Shown here: positions 1-8,627 of the stretch, piece after piece | Position numbering within the stretch: position 1 is the stretch's first letter | Layout: each line of letters begins with the position of its first letter | Source of the DNA: Planctomycetota bacterium | GTDB lineage: Bacteria; Planctomycetota; Phycisphaerae; Sedimentisphaerales; Anaerobacaceae | Assembly (NCBI GenBank): GCA_014384025.1 | Contig: JACNGQ010000337.1 | Location: 1-53,472, forward strand | DNA length: 53,472 nt | Direction: 5' to 3' | Notes under the pieces: generated by a model | The model's input: only the letters and a program-made list of their open reading frames with translations | What the model was told of the DNA's origin: nothing | The model's database searches: none | Position numbers and translations under genes: made by a program

Positions 1-170
1 CCTCTATCGGCAAGGCGGCTGAAAACCCTGAACATTTATTTCAACTGACCACTAGTTGGCGTTAGAAATAAGCTGATTGAAGCGTACAAGCAAACTATGA
101 ATATGCCGTTGTAATTGAATATTTTATGTATTTTTTTCAATCATCGGTAGTCAATTGATAAAGAGGCTTA

Positions 171-1676
171 ATGGACTTTTTCCAAAAGATAAGTGTAGTT
201 TGGCAAAAGTTAGGTCTCGTTCAACGGGCCTTGCTTATTGGGCTCCTTCTCACCTTTTTTGCTGCCGTTGCTCTGCTTACTTATTGGGCTCGCCGGCCTG
301 ATATGAGAATGCTGTATCAGGAAATTGCGCCCGAAGAAGCAGCTAAGATTACCGAGAAAATTAGCGAAAAGGGCATTGCTTACGAATTGAGAAAAGGCGG
401 GACGAGTATCTATGTGCCGATGGAGCAGGTATATCAGCTTCGTTTGGATATGGCAAAAGAGGGTCTTCCTATAGGTGAGCAGGGGGGGTACAAGATATTT
501 GATAATGAAAAAATCGGGATAAGCCCGTTCGTCCAAAGCGTCAACCTCAAGCGGGCGCTACAGGAAGAACTTGCCAAGAGCATACAGATGATAGATGGTG
601 TCGTTCATGCGCGTATCCATATAGTAAGCCCTGAACAAACACTTTTTACTTCTGATACCGGTAAAACCACTGCTTCTGTAGTTCTTCGACTGAGGGCGGG
701 TTATAAATTAAGCAGTTTGAATATCGCAGCAATAACTCATTTGGTCTCCGGTAGCGTTGGAGGGCTTACATCGGAAAATGTTACCGTGGTAGACAGCCAG
801 GGACATCTTCTTTCAAGTAAGTCAGATTCAGTTATAGCTGGTGAGGCAGGCACTGTTCAAGATTACAGGGAAAGGGTAGAGGAGAACCTGTCGAAAAAGG
901 TGGAGGATATGCTCACCGCTGTTTTAGGGCCCGGCCGGGCAACAGTAAGAGTTAGTGCCATTATTGATATGAACAGCGTTAGCACCGTTACGGAAAAGCT
1001 TGACCCAAAAGGCGTTGTTATTAAAGAAGAGATTACAAGCGGTTCTGAAACCGGAGCTGCCACACCATCAGCCGCAGGTGAGCCTGCTGTGCCGGGTATC
1101 TCAGTAAAAGATGAAATAATTAAGACCGACTATGAGGTCGGAAAGACGGTAAAGCAGGAAGTTGTTTATCCGGGCCAAATAAAATCTTTGAAGGTAGCAG
1201 CATTTGTTGACTTATCAGTATCAGACGCTAATGATGCAGGCTCCGGAAACAGCGCTGCAAAGATAATGCAGGAAACTGATGTAGTGGCTATTATCCAAAA
1301 TGCTCTTGGGCTTGAGGATGAAACTGCTATCAAAGTAGTTAATGTTAAGTTCAATCGTCCGTTTGAATCACTTGTTGAAGAAGAGCCGTCCAGTTGGCCT
1401 CGTTATATAGCAATTGCCCGACAGGCTTCCTTAGGCATTATGGCAATTTGCGCGCTGCTTGTTCTTCGTATGTTTCGCGGAGCAAAGAGTAAGGTGGCAA
1501 AGGTGTCCAAAGCAGATGAATTGCCCGAAGCCGATGGGGCTTCTGGACTTTTAATGGACGGAGAAGGAGTTCCAGAGCCAATAGTTGTGCGCAGGCAGAT
1601 AGCCAGTGCTTTGGAACAAGATCCTGAGCGAGTGAAGCAATTGTTTGCGAGTTGGCTCGAAGAAAAAGGAGGCTAA
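171..1676 (+). CDS. fliF: Flagellar MS-ring protein FliF
   Basis: This 501-residue protein forms the inner-membrane MS ring that houses the export gate and carries the switch complex. A first membrane segment lies at about residues 20-40. The YscJ/FliF ring-building region follows, then a low-complexity Gly/Ala/Ser stretch near residues 290-310 within the large periplasmic loop. A second membrane helix lies at about 408-430. The extreme C-terminus has the FliG-binding signature (QIASALEQDPERVKQLF, then a WLEE ending). The ATG has GAGG about 6 bases upstream. Length is slightly below the usual 530-570. It opens the + strand block, and the promoter is probably to the left of the window because none is obvious in the first 170 bases. 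Confidence 0.97.
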   Translation: MDFFQKISVVWQKLGLVQRALLIGLLLTFFAAVALLTYWARRPDMRMLYQEIAPEEAAKITEKISEKGIAYELRKGGTSIYVPMEQVYQLRLDMAKEGLPIGEQGGYKIFDNEKIGISPFVQSVNLKRALQEELAKSIQMIDGVVHARIHIVSPEQTLFTSDTGKTTASVVLRLRAGYKLSSLNIAAITHLVSGSVGGLTSENVTVVDSQGHLLSSKSDSVIAGEAGTVQDYRERVEENLSKKVEDMLTAVLGPGRATVRVSAIIDMNSVSTVTEKLDPKGVVIKEEITSGSETGAATPSAAGEPAVPGISVKDEIIKTDYEVGKTVKQEVVYPGQIKSLKVAAFVDLSVSDANDAGSGNSAAKIMQETDVVAIIQNALGLEDETAIKVVNVKFNRPFESLVEEEPSSWPRYIAIARQASLGIMAICALLVLRMFRGAKSKVAKVSKADELPEADGASGLLMDGEGVPEPIVVRRQIASALEQDPERVKQLFASWLEEKGG

Positions 1677-1860
1677 AGTTAGCAAGGCGTGAATTGTTAT
1701 GTTTATAGCGAAACAATAAGCAATCGGATATACAAGGCACTAATATCAAATGCCAAATAACGAATATCAAATTTCAAGTAGAACAATTCTTCGGAGAAGA
1801 AAAAAGTCGTATATCCGTCCGTTCCAGACTTCTAATAAGCGGCCAGGAGAAACGAAAAAG

Positions 1861-2871
1861 GTGTTGACTGGTAAGCAAAAAGCTGCAATGCTGTTGATGA
1901 GTCTTGATTCAGCGGCTGCTGCTGAGCTGCTCAAGGGCGTTGACGCCGAGGCTGTCCAGGGATTGGCAGTGGAATTAGCGCATTTGGATGCCACTGGTTT
2001 CACCAATAACAGGCAGGATTTGGGAGTTGCCCGGCAAAACTGTAAATCGTTGCAGCCCAGTCATGATTTTCGTATTAATGGTTTCCTGAAAGAAGTGTTG
2101 AAGAGCAGCGTTGGTGAAGAGAAGACAGAGCAGATCCAGACGGGAATACATGAACTGCTGAATAAAAACAATCCTTTCAAATCTATTTGTTCCGCTGAAC
2201 CTAAAACGTTAGCGACAATTCTGGAGAATGAGCACCCTCAAACTGCTGCGGTAGTTTTATCAGAAATGCCCGTAAAGAAAAAAACAGAAGTGCTCAACTA
2301 TTTGGACTGGGGTATCCGAGTTAGCATTGTCAATAGAATGAGCAATTGTGGGGCTATGAGTGCCCAGGCAAGGAGTCGAATTACAGGAGTTGTTTACAAA
2401 CGTCTTGAGGCTGTTACTACCGGTAGGGCAAATGGAAATTTGTCAGCACAATCTAAGCCGTCTATTAGAAAAATGTCTGTTATTTTGCGAAATATGGGTA
2501 AAGAGATTAGAGATAGTCTGCTTGGTGTTATACGGGGCAAAGACAAACATGCCGGTGAAATGGTAGCTGACTTGATGATATTTTGGGAAGATATCCCACA
2601 AATTTCCGACCATTCACTGCAGAAGGCTTTGAGAAGAATTGATATAAAGAAATTGGCTTTGGCATTGGTCAGAGCCGACAATAAACTAATTCAGAAAATA
2701 CAATCTAATATTTCCGAGACGACGGCTGCTGTTTTGAATGAACAAATGCTACTTATGTCGGCGTACGGGCAGGATGATATTGAGCAGGCCAGAGATAGTG
2801 TTGTGGATATCTTGCGTGAAATGAATGAGAAAAGTGAACTTGCATTTGTGGAAGAATGGTGCGAAATCTAA
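1861..2871 (+). CDS. fliG: Divergent FliG paralogue (FliG-1)
   Basis: Switch-protein family member with the EHPQT motif of the middle domain and a recognisable C-terminal domain (WEDIPQISDHSLQKALRRI). The open frame extends up to an ATG at 1750, but the extra 37 residues look unlike FliG and sit in AT-rich, repetitive-looking DNA. Family similarity begins at LTGKQKAAMLLMSL, matching the first residues of the next gene. I therefore choose GTG at 1861 (TTG at 1864 is possible), with AGGAGA about 10 bases upstream. The torque helix is poor: positions equivalent to E. coli K264, R281, D288, D289 and R297 read Val, Thr, Glu, Gln and no Arg. It may be a structural or regulatory FliG rather than the main torque subunit. 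Confidence 0.88.
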   Translation: MLTGKQKAAMLLMSLDSAAAAELLKGVDAEAVQGLAVELAHLDATGFTNNRQDLGVARQNCKSLQPSHDFRINGFLKEVLKSSVGEEKTEQIQTGIHELLNKNNPFKSICSAEPKTLATILENEHPQTAAVVLSEMPVKKKTEVLNYLDWGIRVSIVNRMSNCGAMSAQARSRITGVVYKRLEAVTTGRANGNLSAQSKPSIRKMSVILRNMGKEIRDSLLGVIRGKDKHAGEMVADLMIFWEDIPQISDHSLQKALRRIDIKKLALALVRADNKLIQKIQSNISETTAAVLNEQMLLMSAYGQDDIEQARDSVVDILREMNEKSELAFVEEWCEI

Positions 2872-2970
2872 TGGAGTTAAATTCTGTTTTGAAGAGAATA
2901 TAAAAGATAATAATGAACTTTTAGTGGAAATAATCAGGGGGATATTCAAGAGGGATTTAAATAAACTACT

Positions 2971-3960
2971 ATGACAGGAACAAAAAAAGCTGCGATGTTG
3001 TTAATGAGTCTGGATGCTGCCACAGCGACTGAACTTCTTAAGGGGCTTAAAGCCGAAGAGATTCAAGAGATTGCCATGGAATTGGCGCGATTCCAGATAT
3101 CGAACGAGGTTAGCGCCGATGAACAAATACAGGTTGTCCAGGAGTTCTGTAGCTCACTTCAACAAAAGCAAGACCGTAAATTTAGCATGAAAGCTTTTCT
3201 TAACGAGATGCTTGTGACTGTTCTTGACAAAGAAACGGCGGAACAAATTCAAGCCGAAGTTAAAATGATTTCTGGAGGCCAAGACCAGTTTGGGGAGATT
3301 CGTTTGGCCAGTTCAGATGAATTAGTTCTTGCGCTGAAGGGTGAGCACCCCCAGACAATAGCTGTGGTATTGTCTGAGTTGGAGCCAAAGAAAAGCCAGG
3401 ATGTTCTGGCGCGTTTGGATGAAGAAATTCGGCTAAAGGCTGTTTGCAGGATGTTAAATCCGGAATTGGTGGGTAGCGGAGTAAAGCAGCGAATGGCATT
3501 TACAGTCAGCGAACGGCTGCAAAGTTTCAAAGGAGAAATTCTTACGGAAAGTCCGGAGCAAACTCTACGAAAACTGGCTGTTGTCCTGAGTGGTCTGGAA
3601 ACAGGACTGAGAGACCAGATGCTTGATGAGATTAGCAAGTATGATGAGGAAACCTCCAAGACGGTAAGAAATTTGATGATAACTTGGGACGATATTCCGT
3701 CAATTGCAGACAGGTCTATGCAGGAGGCACTGCGAAGCGTAGAGGCTGGCAAATTAGCGGTGGCACTTTATGGTGCAAATGATGCTGTTATTGAAAAGAT
3801 ACGCTCAAATATTTCTGAACGGGCAGCTGCCTCGCTTGATGAAGAAATCTCGTTAATGCAGGATCCTCTGGAAAAAGAAGTTCTTGATGCCCGAGAAGAA
3901 GTTGTCAATCCGCTGAGGGATGCAAATGAGCAGGGAACACTTAGAATGGCAGGACGATAG
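2971..3960 (+). CDS. fliG: Flagellar motor switch protein FliG (FliG-2)
   Basis: Second FliG of the tandem pair, 329 residues, the usual family length. The N-terminal domain (FliF contact) starts MTGTKKAAMLLMSLD. The EHPQT motif of the middle domain is at residues 125-129, and the C-terminal domain contains WDDIPSIADRSMQEALRSV. The torque helix keeps an Arg in SERAA (residue 284) and two acidic residues (Glu291, Glu292) where E. coli has D288 and D289. The Lys264 position is Tyr, and no Arg aligns with R297. This copy is the better candidate for torque generation with MotA. The gap to the first fliG is 99 bases with no clear promoter, and a GAGGGA lies rather far upstream of the ATG. Confidence 0.95.
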   Translation: MTGTKKAAMLLMSLDAATATELLKGLKAEEIQEIAMELARFQISNEVSADEQIQVVQEFCSSLQQKQDRKFSMKAFLNEMLVTVLDKETAEQIQAEVKMISGGQDQFGEIRLASSDELVLALKGEHPQTIAVVLSELEPKKSQDVLARLDEEIRLKAVCRMLNPELVGSGVKQRMAFTVSERLQSFKGEILTESPEQTLRKLAVVLSGLETGLRDQMLDEISKYDEETSKTVRNLMITWDDIPSIADRSMQEALRSVEAGKLAVALYGANDAVIEKIRSNISERAAASLDEEISLMQDPLEKEVLDAREEVVNPLRDANEQGTLRMAGR

Positions 3961-3964
3961 CAGA

Positions 3965-4552
3965 ATGACACAGACACTTACAGTCCGTCTTGAAAAGCCA
4001 ATTACCTCGGCTAAATTTCTTGATGAATCTGCCGTAGGTATTGGTGTTGGTCAAGTGCCCGGTCTCGGCCAAGCTAATTCTGCGGCGAATGCCGTACAAA
4101 TTCCGGCTCAGGTTTCAGAGGCTCAGAAAAATACGTTTTCACAGACTTGCCAGGCAATTAATGGTGTGGTTATAAAACTCAATCAATTTTACGAAAAAGT
4201 GTTTGCCGAGCAAAAAGAAGAAATTGCCAAGCTTTCGGTGGAAATCGCCAGAAAGATTTTGATGCAAAAAGTAGAAGACGGAGATTATGAAATACAATCT
4301 ATTATTAAAGAGGCACTAAACATTGCTCCAAAGAAACAGGATATAGTAGTGCATTTGAATCCTGAAGACCTTGCGGAATGCCAGAAGGCACTACAAAATG
4401 AGCCTGATGGCACTTTGAAATATGTTAAGTTTGTTTCCGACTCTAATATAGGACGGGCAGAATGCCTGCTTGAGAGCCCCAAGGGGACAGTAGAATCACT
4501 GATTAACGAACATTTGGATAGAATTAGCAAAGCACTTAAAAAGGCGGAATGA
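3965..4552 (+). CDS. fliH: Flagellar assembly protein FliH
   Basis: Negative regulator and stator-like partner of the FliI ATPase in the cytoplasmic export apparatus. The protein is about 195 residues. A variable N-terminal part is followed by a helical segment (about 60-110) and the conserved C-terminal FliH/YscL domain with VVHLNPEDLAE and a late IGRAECLLESPKG stretch. The open frame begins at 3920 inside fliG. I prefer ATG 3965 (MTQTLTVRLEKP), which follows the fliG stop and has AGGA about 12 bases upstream. It is followed by fliI after 3 bases, as expected for co-expressed partners. Confidence 0.9.
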   Translation: MTQTLTVRLEKPITSAKFLDESAVGIGVGQVPGLGQANSAANAVQIPAQVSEAQKNTFSQTCQAINGVVIKLNQFYEKVFAEQKEEIAKLSVEIARKILMQKVEDGDYEIQSIIKEALNIAPKKQDIVVHLNPEDLAECQKALQNEPDGTLKYVKFVSDSNIGRAECLLESPKGTVESLINEHLDRISKALKKAE

Positions 4553-4555
4553 GTT

Positions 4556-5920
4556 ATGGTTACGAGTGAGGTTAGTAATGGTTTGATTAATTTTGATAAG
4601 TTTCACTCAGCACTTCGCGAGGTAAATTTGTTGGATTGTCAGGGTTTTGTGGTCCGTGTTTCCGGTCTGACAGTTGAATCTACAGGCCCTGCAATAGGTT
4701 TAGGGGAGCTATGTGGTATCCAGATTCGTAATGGGCGGCGAGTGTTGGCTGAAGTGGTAGGTTTCCATGATGACCATCTTATTCTGCTGCCGTTGGAGCA
4801 TATAAATGGTATAGCGCCGGGCGATACAGTGACCGCTCGTACGACTGTCCGGCATATCGCCTTAAGCAAAGCTGTCCTGGGTAGAGTAGTAAACGGGCTG
4901 GGAGAGCCTATAGATAATAAAGGACCGTTGGTAGGAACAGATAAAAAAGCATTAGATGCAAATAGTCCATCACCGTTGAGCCGAAAAAAAATTGCAAGTC
5001 CTTTGGTGTTGGGCATAAGATCGATAGATGGTGTATTAACCTGTGGCAAGGGTCAGCGCGTGGGTATTTTCTCTGGTAGCGGAGTAGGGAAGAGCGTTTT
5101 ACTTGGCGATATTGCCAATTCGAGTGAAGCAAATGTTAATGTTGTAGCGCTGATAGGCGAGCGTGGACGAGAGGTTCGGGAATTTCTCGAAGGAGACCTC
5201 GGGGCTGAGGGTTTATCACGCAGCGTAGTTGTCGTAGCTACCTCGGATTCTCCTCCTATTCAGCGTGTAAAAGCAGCGTTTGTAGCTGCTACAATTGCCG
5301 AATATTTTCGGGACAAGGGTAAAGATGTTTTGTTTATGATGGATTCCCTTACTCGTTTCGCACAGGCCCAGAGAGAAATAGGCCTTGCGGCTGGTGAACC
5401 TCCGGCGGCAAAGGGGTACTGTCCAAGCGTTTTTTCGCTAATGCCCAGACTTATCGAACGTTTGGGCTGTGCAGAAACCGGCAGTATCACGGGTATTTTG
5501 ACTGTTTTAGTTGAGAACGATGATTTAGCCGACCCGGTGGCTGATAGTGCCAGAAGTCTGCTTGACGGGCATATAGTTCTGTCGAGAAAATTGGCTGAGA
5601 GGGGGCATTATCCCGCTGTGGATATTTTACAGAGTGTCAGTCGATTGATGCCTGTGGTGGTCAGTAAAGAGCACCTGCTTGCTGTACAGAAGCTCAAAGA
5701 AATATATGCTATTTATATTGATGCTGAAGATCTAATAAATATTGGAGCTTTTTCATCCGGCAGTAATCGACGTATTGATGGAGCTATAGCTTTGATTGAC
5801 AGGATAAACAGCTTCCTTATTCAGTCTATTCGAGAGAGGACCGATTTTAATGAAACTGTAAGGCAGTTGACTGCCATTACCCAGTTTTGGAATGAGCTGT
5901 TAGGTGCCCAGAGCCGGTAA
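4556..5920 (+). CDS. fliI: Flagellum-specific ATPase FliI
   Basis: Cytoplasmic export ATPase of the flagellar type III system, 454 residues, full length for the family. The N-terminal beta-barrel is followed by the Walker A loop SGSGVGKS at residues 173-180. The ALIGERGREVREF segment is diagnostic of FliI/SctN ATPases. Walker B is DVLFMMDSLTRFAQAQRE, with the Asp near 263. A C-terminal helical domain completes the protein. The ATG lies 3 bases after the fliH stop, with a GGA-containing ribosome site inside the end of fliH. Confidence 0.98.
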   Translation: MVTSEVSNGLINFDKFHSALREVNLLDCQGFVVRVSGLTVESTGPAIGLGELCGIQIRNGRRVLAEVVGFHDDHLILLPLEHINGIAPGDTVTARTTVRHIALSKAVLGRVVNGLGEPIDNKGPLVGTDKKALDANSPSPLSRKKIASPLVLGIRSIDGVLTCGKGQRVGIFSGSGVGKSVLLGDIANSSEANVNVVALIGERGREVREFLEGDLGAEGLSRSVVVVATSDSPPIQRVKAAFVAATIAEYFRDKGKDVLFMMDSLTRFAQAQREIGLAAGEPPAAKGYCPSVFSLMPRLIERLGCAETGSITGILTVLVENDDLADPVADSARSLLDGHIVLSRKLAERGHYPAVDILQSVSRLMPVVVSKEHLLAVQKLKEIYAIYIDAEDLINIGAFSSGSNRRIDGAIALIDRINSFLIQSIRERTDFNETVRQLTAITQFWNELLGAQSR

Positions 5921-5973
5921 ATTTCGTACTGAATACATATCAGATATTGAGAGAAAGAAAAATTGAAAATTAA

Positions 5974-6420
5974 ATGAAACGGTTTGTATGGCGGCTACAG
6001 CGTGTCCTTGATATAAGGGCAAAGGAAGAACAAAAAGCCAGAGCAGAATTGCTTAGGCTGACGGAAGAGTTAGCAGAGACACGGAGCGAACTTCTGACAT
6101 GGCGGAAGATGTTAGAGGAGATAATTAATGGCTTAGCCGTGGGAAATCCTAAAAAACGTTTGGGCAGGCAGGAATTTTTTCTGAGATATTCGGCGGCAAG
6201 TGATGAGCAGATTAAGAAGCTCGAAAATATAGTGAAGGAGTTGGAGTCAAAACAAAGAAAGAAAATTGCCGAAGTTTTAAAACTAAGAAGGTCCAAAGAA
6301 GGCCTTGAAAAATTACGAGTCGAAGCAAAGATACAATTTATAAAGGAACAAGAGAAACTGGATCAACAACAATTAGATGAGGGAGCTACAGTTTTGTTTG
6401 TTCGAAAAACAATGAGTTAG
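5974..6420 (+). CDS. fliJ: Flagellar export protein FliJ
   Basis: Small (148-residue), highly charged, almost entirely coiled-coil protein beginning MKRFVWRLQRVLDIR, the standard FliJ opening in which an N-terminal helix with aromatic and basic residues precedes a long antiparallel coiled coil. FliJ forms the central stalk of the FliI hexamer and links it to FlhA. Position directly after fliI supports the call even though FliJ sequences are poorly conserved. Confidence 0.9.
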   Translation: MKRFVWRLQRVLDIRAKEEQKARAELLRLTEELAETRSELLTWRKMLEEIINGLAVGNPKKRLGRQEFFLRYSAASDEQIKKLENIVKELESKQRKKIAEVLKLRRSKEGLEKLRVEAKIQFIKEQEKLDQQQLDEGATVLFVRKTMS

Positions 6421-6431
6421 GAGAAAAACCA

Positions 6432-7154
6432 GTGAGCAAGAAACTGATAATTATAACAGCTTCAGCAGGGCTGGTGAGTTTTGCCGGAGCATTTGCCGTG
6501 GGGTGGTTTACCGCCCCATCTCCATCAGGGGATCCGGGTGAACCAATTCAATCGGAGATTGTGAGCGTGGGTGCTGTTCCGGAGATGCCTCATCCTGTAG
6601 CTGGTACGGCAGGCGTCATAGGTTCGGCTTCCGGCAATGAGAAAAAAGCTATGACAGAAAAGCAGCTTAAGAATCTTGTCTTTGAGGTTCGGGAAAAAGT
6701 GCAGGAGTATGATGATAAGCTGCAGAATCTTACTGTTCGGGAACAGAGATTACAGAGGACACAGGATACTTTAAAAGAGGATATTCAAAACCTTAATAAT
6801 CTGCGAATCGAGCTTGCTACAATTGTTGCCGATATCAAGAGCGAGCGCGATAAGCTGCTCAAAACCAGGCTTGAAGTTACCCAGACCGAAAAGAGTAACC
6901 TTGTATTAATAGCAGCTACTTATGACAAGATGGATGCGTCTAGTGCGAGCAAGATATTGGTTAGTATGTGTACGAGCCAGACACAGCCCGGCAAGATTGA
7001 TAGCCAGAGCAGGGGTTTTGATGAGGCCGTAAAAATTCTGTACTATATGACCGAAAGGACCACAGCCAAACTGCTGGCTGAGCTAACCACTGCAGAGCCA
7101 ATGCTGGCAGCGTTTTTGACCCAGAGATTAAAACAAATAGTTGAAGGAAAGTAA
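6432..7154 (+). CDS. MotE/FlbB-like motor protein
   Basis: 240-residue protein with an N-terminal membrane anchor or signal (residues 5-27), a Pro/Ser-rich linker, a coiled coil (about 75-150) and a C-terminal MgtE-N-like helical domain. The last contains AATYDKMDASSASKILVSM and TAKLLAELTTAEPMLAAFL. This is the architecture of MotE (a periplasmic MotB chaperone) and spirochaete FlbB (a stator collar protein). The start is GTG at 6432 with AGGAG about 9 bases upstream, overlapping the fliJ stop. It lies just before motA and two motB genes, fitting a role in stator assembly. The exact role is inferred. Confidence 0.82.
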   Translation: MSKKLIIITASAGLVSFAGAFAVGWFTAPSPSGDPGEPIQSEIVSVGAVPEMPHPVAGTAGVIGSASGNEKKAMTEKQLKNLVFEVREKVQEYDDKLQNLTVREQRLQRTQDTLKEDIQNLNNLRIELATIVADIKSERDKLLKTRLEVTQTEKSNLVLIAATYDKMDASSASKILVSMCTSQTQPGKIDSQSRGFDEAVKILYYMTERTTAKLLAELTTAEPMLAAFLTQRLKQIVEGK

Positions 7155-7158
7155 TCTA

Positions 7159-7929
7159 ATGGATATTGCAACAATAGTAGGAGTACTTCTTGGTTTTTTT
7201 GTCGTCATAGGCGCAATTGTGGTTGGGGGTGGTTGGCAGTCATTTGTCCATGTTCCCTCAATGGCTCTAACCCTTGGAGGTATGCTGTGCGCTACGCTCA
7301 TACATTTTTCACTACCGCAGTTTTTGGGGATATTTTCAGTAATCAAGAAGACAATAATTTCGAAGGTACCGTCACAATCAGAGCTGATTCAAAAAATGGT
7401 GAATTTTGCCGCCATCAACAGACGTGATGGAGCGCTCGCTTTGGAGCAGGAGATTCCCAACTTAGACAATTCATTTTTCGTCAAGGGCCTGCAGATGCTT
7501 GTAGATGGACGGGATTCCGAACAAATTCGGGATTTAATGTCTGTAGAGGTTCAGTATCTTCAAGAGCGCCATTCAACAGGTAAGAAGATTTTGGAGTTTA
7601 TGGGGGCGGCCGCACCTGCTTTTGGGATGATAGGCACACTTATCGGTTTGGTGCAGATGCTCAGGGGCTTAGATTCACCTGATGCAATTGGTGGAGGAAT
7701 GGCAGTAGCTTTGCTGACTACTTTTTATGGTGTATTAGCCGCCAATTTGGTTTTTATCCCGTTGGCGGGTAAATTGGGAATTTATTCAAAAGCGGAAACG
7801 ACCGTAATAGAGATGATTATAGAAGGTATCTGCTCTATAGCACAAGGTGATAATCCGACAGTTGTTCGAGAAAAACTGCAGTCATTTATGTCACAGGGCA
7901 GACGGGAAGAAGTAAAGGCTACTGTATAA
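7159..7929 (+). CDS. motA: Flagellar motor stator protein MotA
   Basis: Inner-membrane stator subunit of about 256 residues with four membrane helices, starting MDIATIVGVLLGFFVV. The frame is open from a TTG at 7141, but the ATG at 7159 has AAGGAAAG upstream and matches the family N-terminus. The cytoplasmic loop contains the charged segment DGRDSEQIRDLMSVE. The conserved prolines of the last two helices are present in APAFGMIGT and in FIPLAGKL. The TAATG junction with the next gene indicates translational coupling. Confidence 0.97.
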   Translation: MDIATIVGVLLGFFVVIGAIVVGGGWQSFVHVPSMALTLGGMLCATLIHFSLPQFLGIFSVIKKTIISKVPSQSELIQKMVNFAAINRRDGALALEQEIPNLDNSFFVKGLQMLVDGRDSEQIRDLMSVEVQYLQERHSTGKKILEFMGAAAPAFGMIGTLIGLVQMLRGLDSPDAIGGGMAVALLTTFYGVLAANLVFIPLAGKLGIYSKAETTVIEMIIEGICSIAQGDNPTVVREKLQSFMSQGRREEVKATV

Positions 7930-8627
7930 TGGCACGTGCGAACAAACAAATAGAGGAAGATGAGGCTCCAGGCGCACCGGAATGGATGGTAACTTTCAGT
8001 GATTGTATGACGCTGCTGTTGACATTCTTTGTGCTTCTTTTAAGTTTCTCTTCTTTTGATGAGAAGGTTTTTCGGAAGTTAAGAGTAATTTTCATGGATG
8101 CTTTACCCACTGCCAGTCAGTCGAAAGAACTAAATAGAGATGCGGTCCTGCCTACGGAGCAAATTGAAATGACACCGGAGCTGGCCGAAGGAAGTGAAAA
8201 ACCTACTTTGCTCAAAGGATTGGACGACAACGTACGAGAAGAGACACCTGCGGATTTCCGTAGTCGAAAAGTATTCTCGATCTCATCGGAGAAAGTTTTT
8301 TGGGGTAATGGTGTGCTTATTTCGGCTGAAGGTCGTCGCATTATGACTAAGATGGCGTCATTTTTAGAGGAAGTACCCAGCCGTGTTGTTATTTGTGAAA
8401 ATGGTCCGTCAGGCCAAGGAGGGGCTGAACAGCTCGGTTTATCACGGGCATGGGCAGTATTGGAGTATCTAACGAGTAGTCAGAATCTTGATAAGAATTG
8501 GTTCAGCGTCTCAGCAGAGAGTATTCTTGCTCAAGAGGATCTTAGAAGTGGTGAACCTTCCAGCGCAAGCATGAAATCTGAACGTGCACTTGAGATAGTA
8601 TTGTTAGAACGGAGTATTTACGATTGA
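7929..8627 (+). CDS. motB: Flagellar stator protein MotB, first copy
   Basis: 232-residue ion-channel stator subunit. After a short cytoplasmic N-terminus comes the single membrane helix with the ion-carrying Asp at about residue 25 (VTFSDCMTLLLTFF). The periplasmic region ends in an OmpA-like peptidoglycan-binding domain. That domain is degenerate: the usual GH(T/S)D and NxxLSxxRA motifs are reduced to CENGPSG and LGLSRAWAV. It may therefore bind peptidoglycan weakly, or only together with the second MotB. The start overlaps the motA stop (TAATG). Confidence 0.93.
   Translation: MARANKQIEEDEAPGAPEWMVTFSDCMTLLLTFFVLLLSFSSFDEKVFRKLRVIFMDALPTASQSKELNRDAVLPTEQIEMTPELAEGSEKPTLLKGLDDNVREETPADFRSRKVFSISSEKVFWGNGVLISAEGRRIMTKMASFLEEVPSRVVICENGPSGQGGAEQLGLSRAWAVLEYLTSSQNLDKNWFSVSAESILAQEDLRSGEPSSASMKSERALEIVLLERSIYD

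Noticed and set aside
3-65. Short open frame at the left edge ending in TAG, possibly the tail of an upstream gene (20 codons, ending TSWR)
   Set aside because: Too short and not similar to FliE, FlgC or any flagellar tail I recognise, so it is not listed as a gene.
1-170. Sigma-54 or sigma-28 promoter for fliF (TTGGCGTTAGAAATAAGC examined)
   Set aside because: The -24-like TTGGCG has no TTGC at the required spacing. The promoter is more likely to the left of the window.
210-536. Antisense open frame inside fliF
   Set aside because: Shadow of fliF on the opposite strand, with no family similarity and a gene clearly supported on the + strand.
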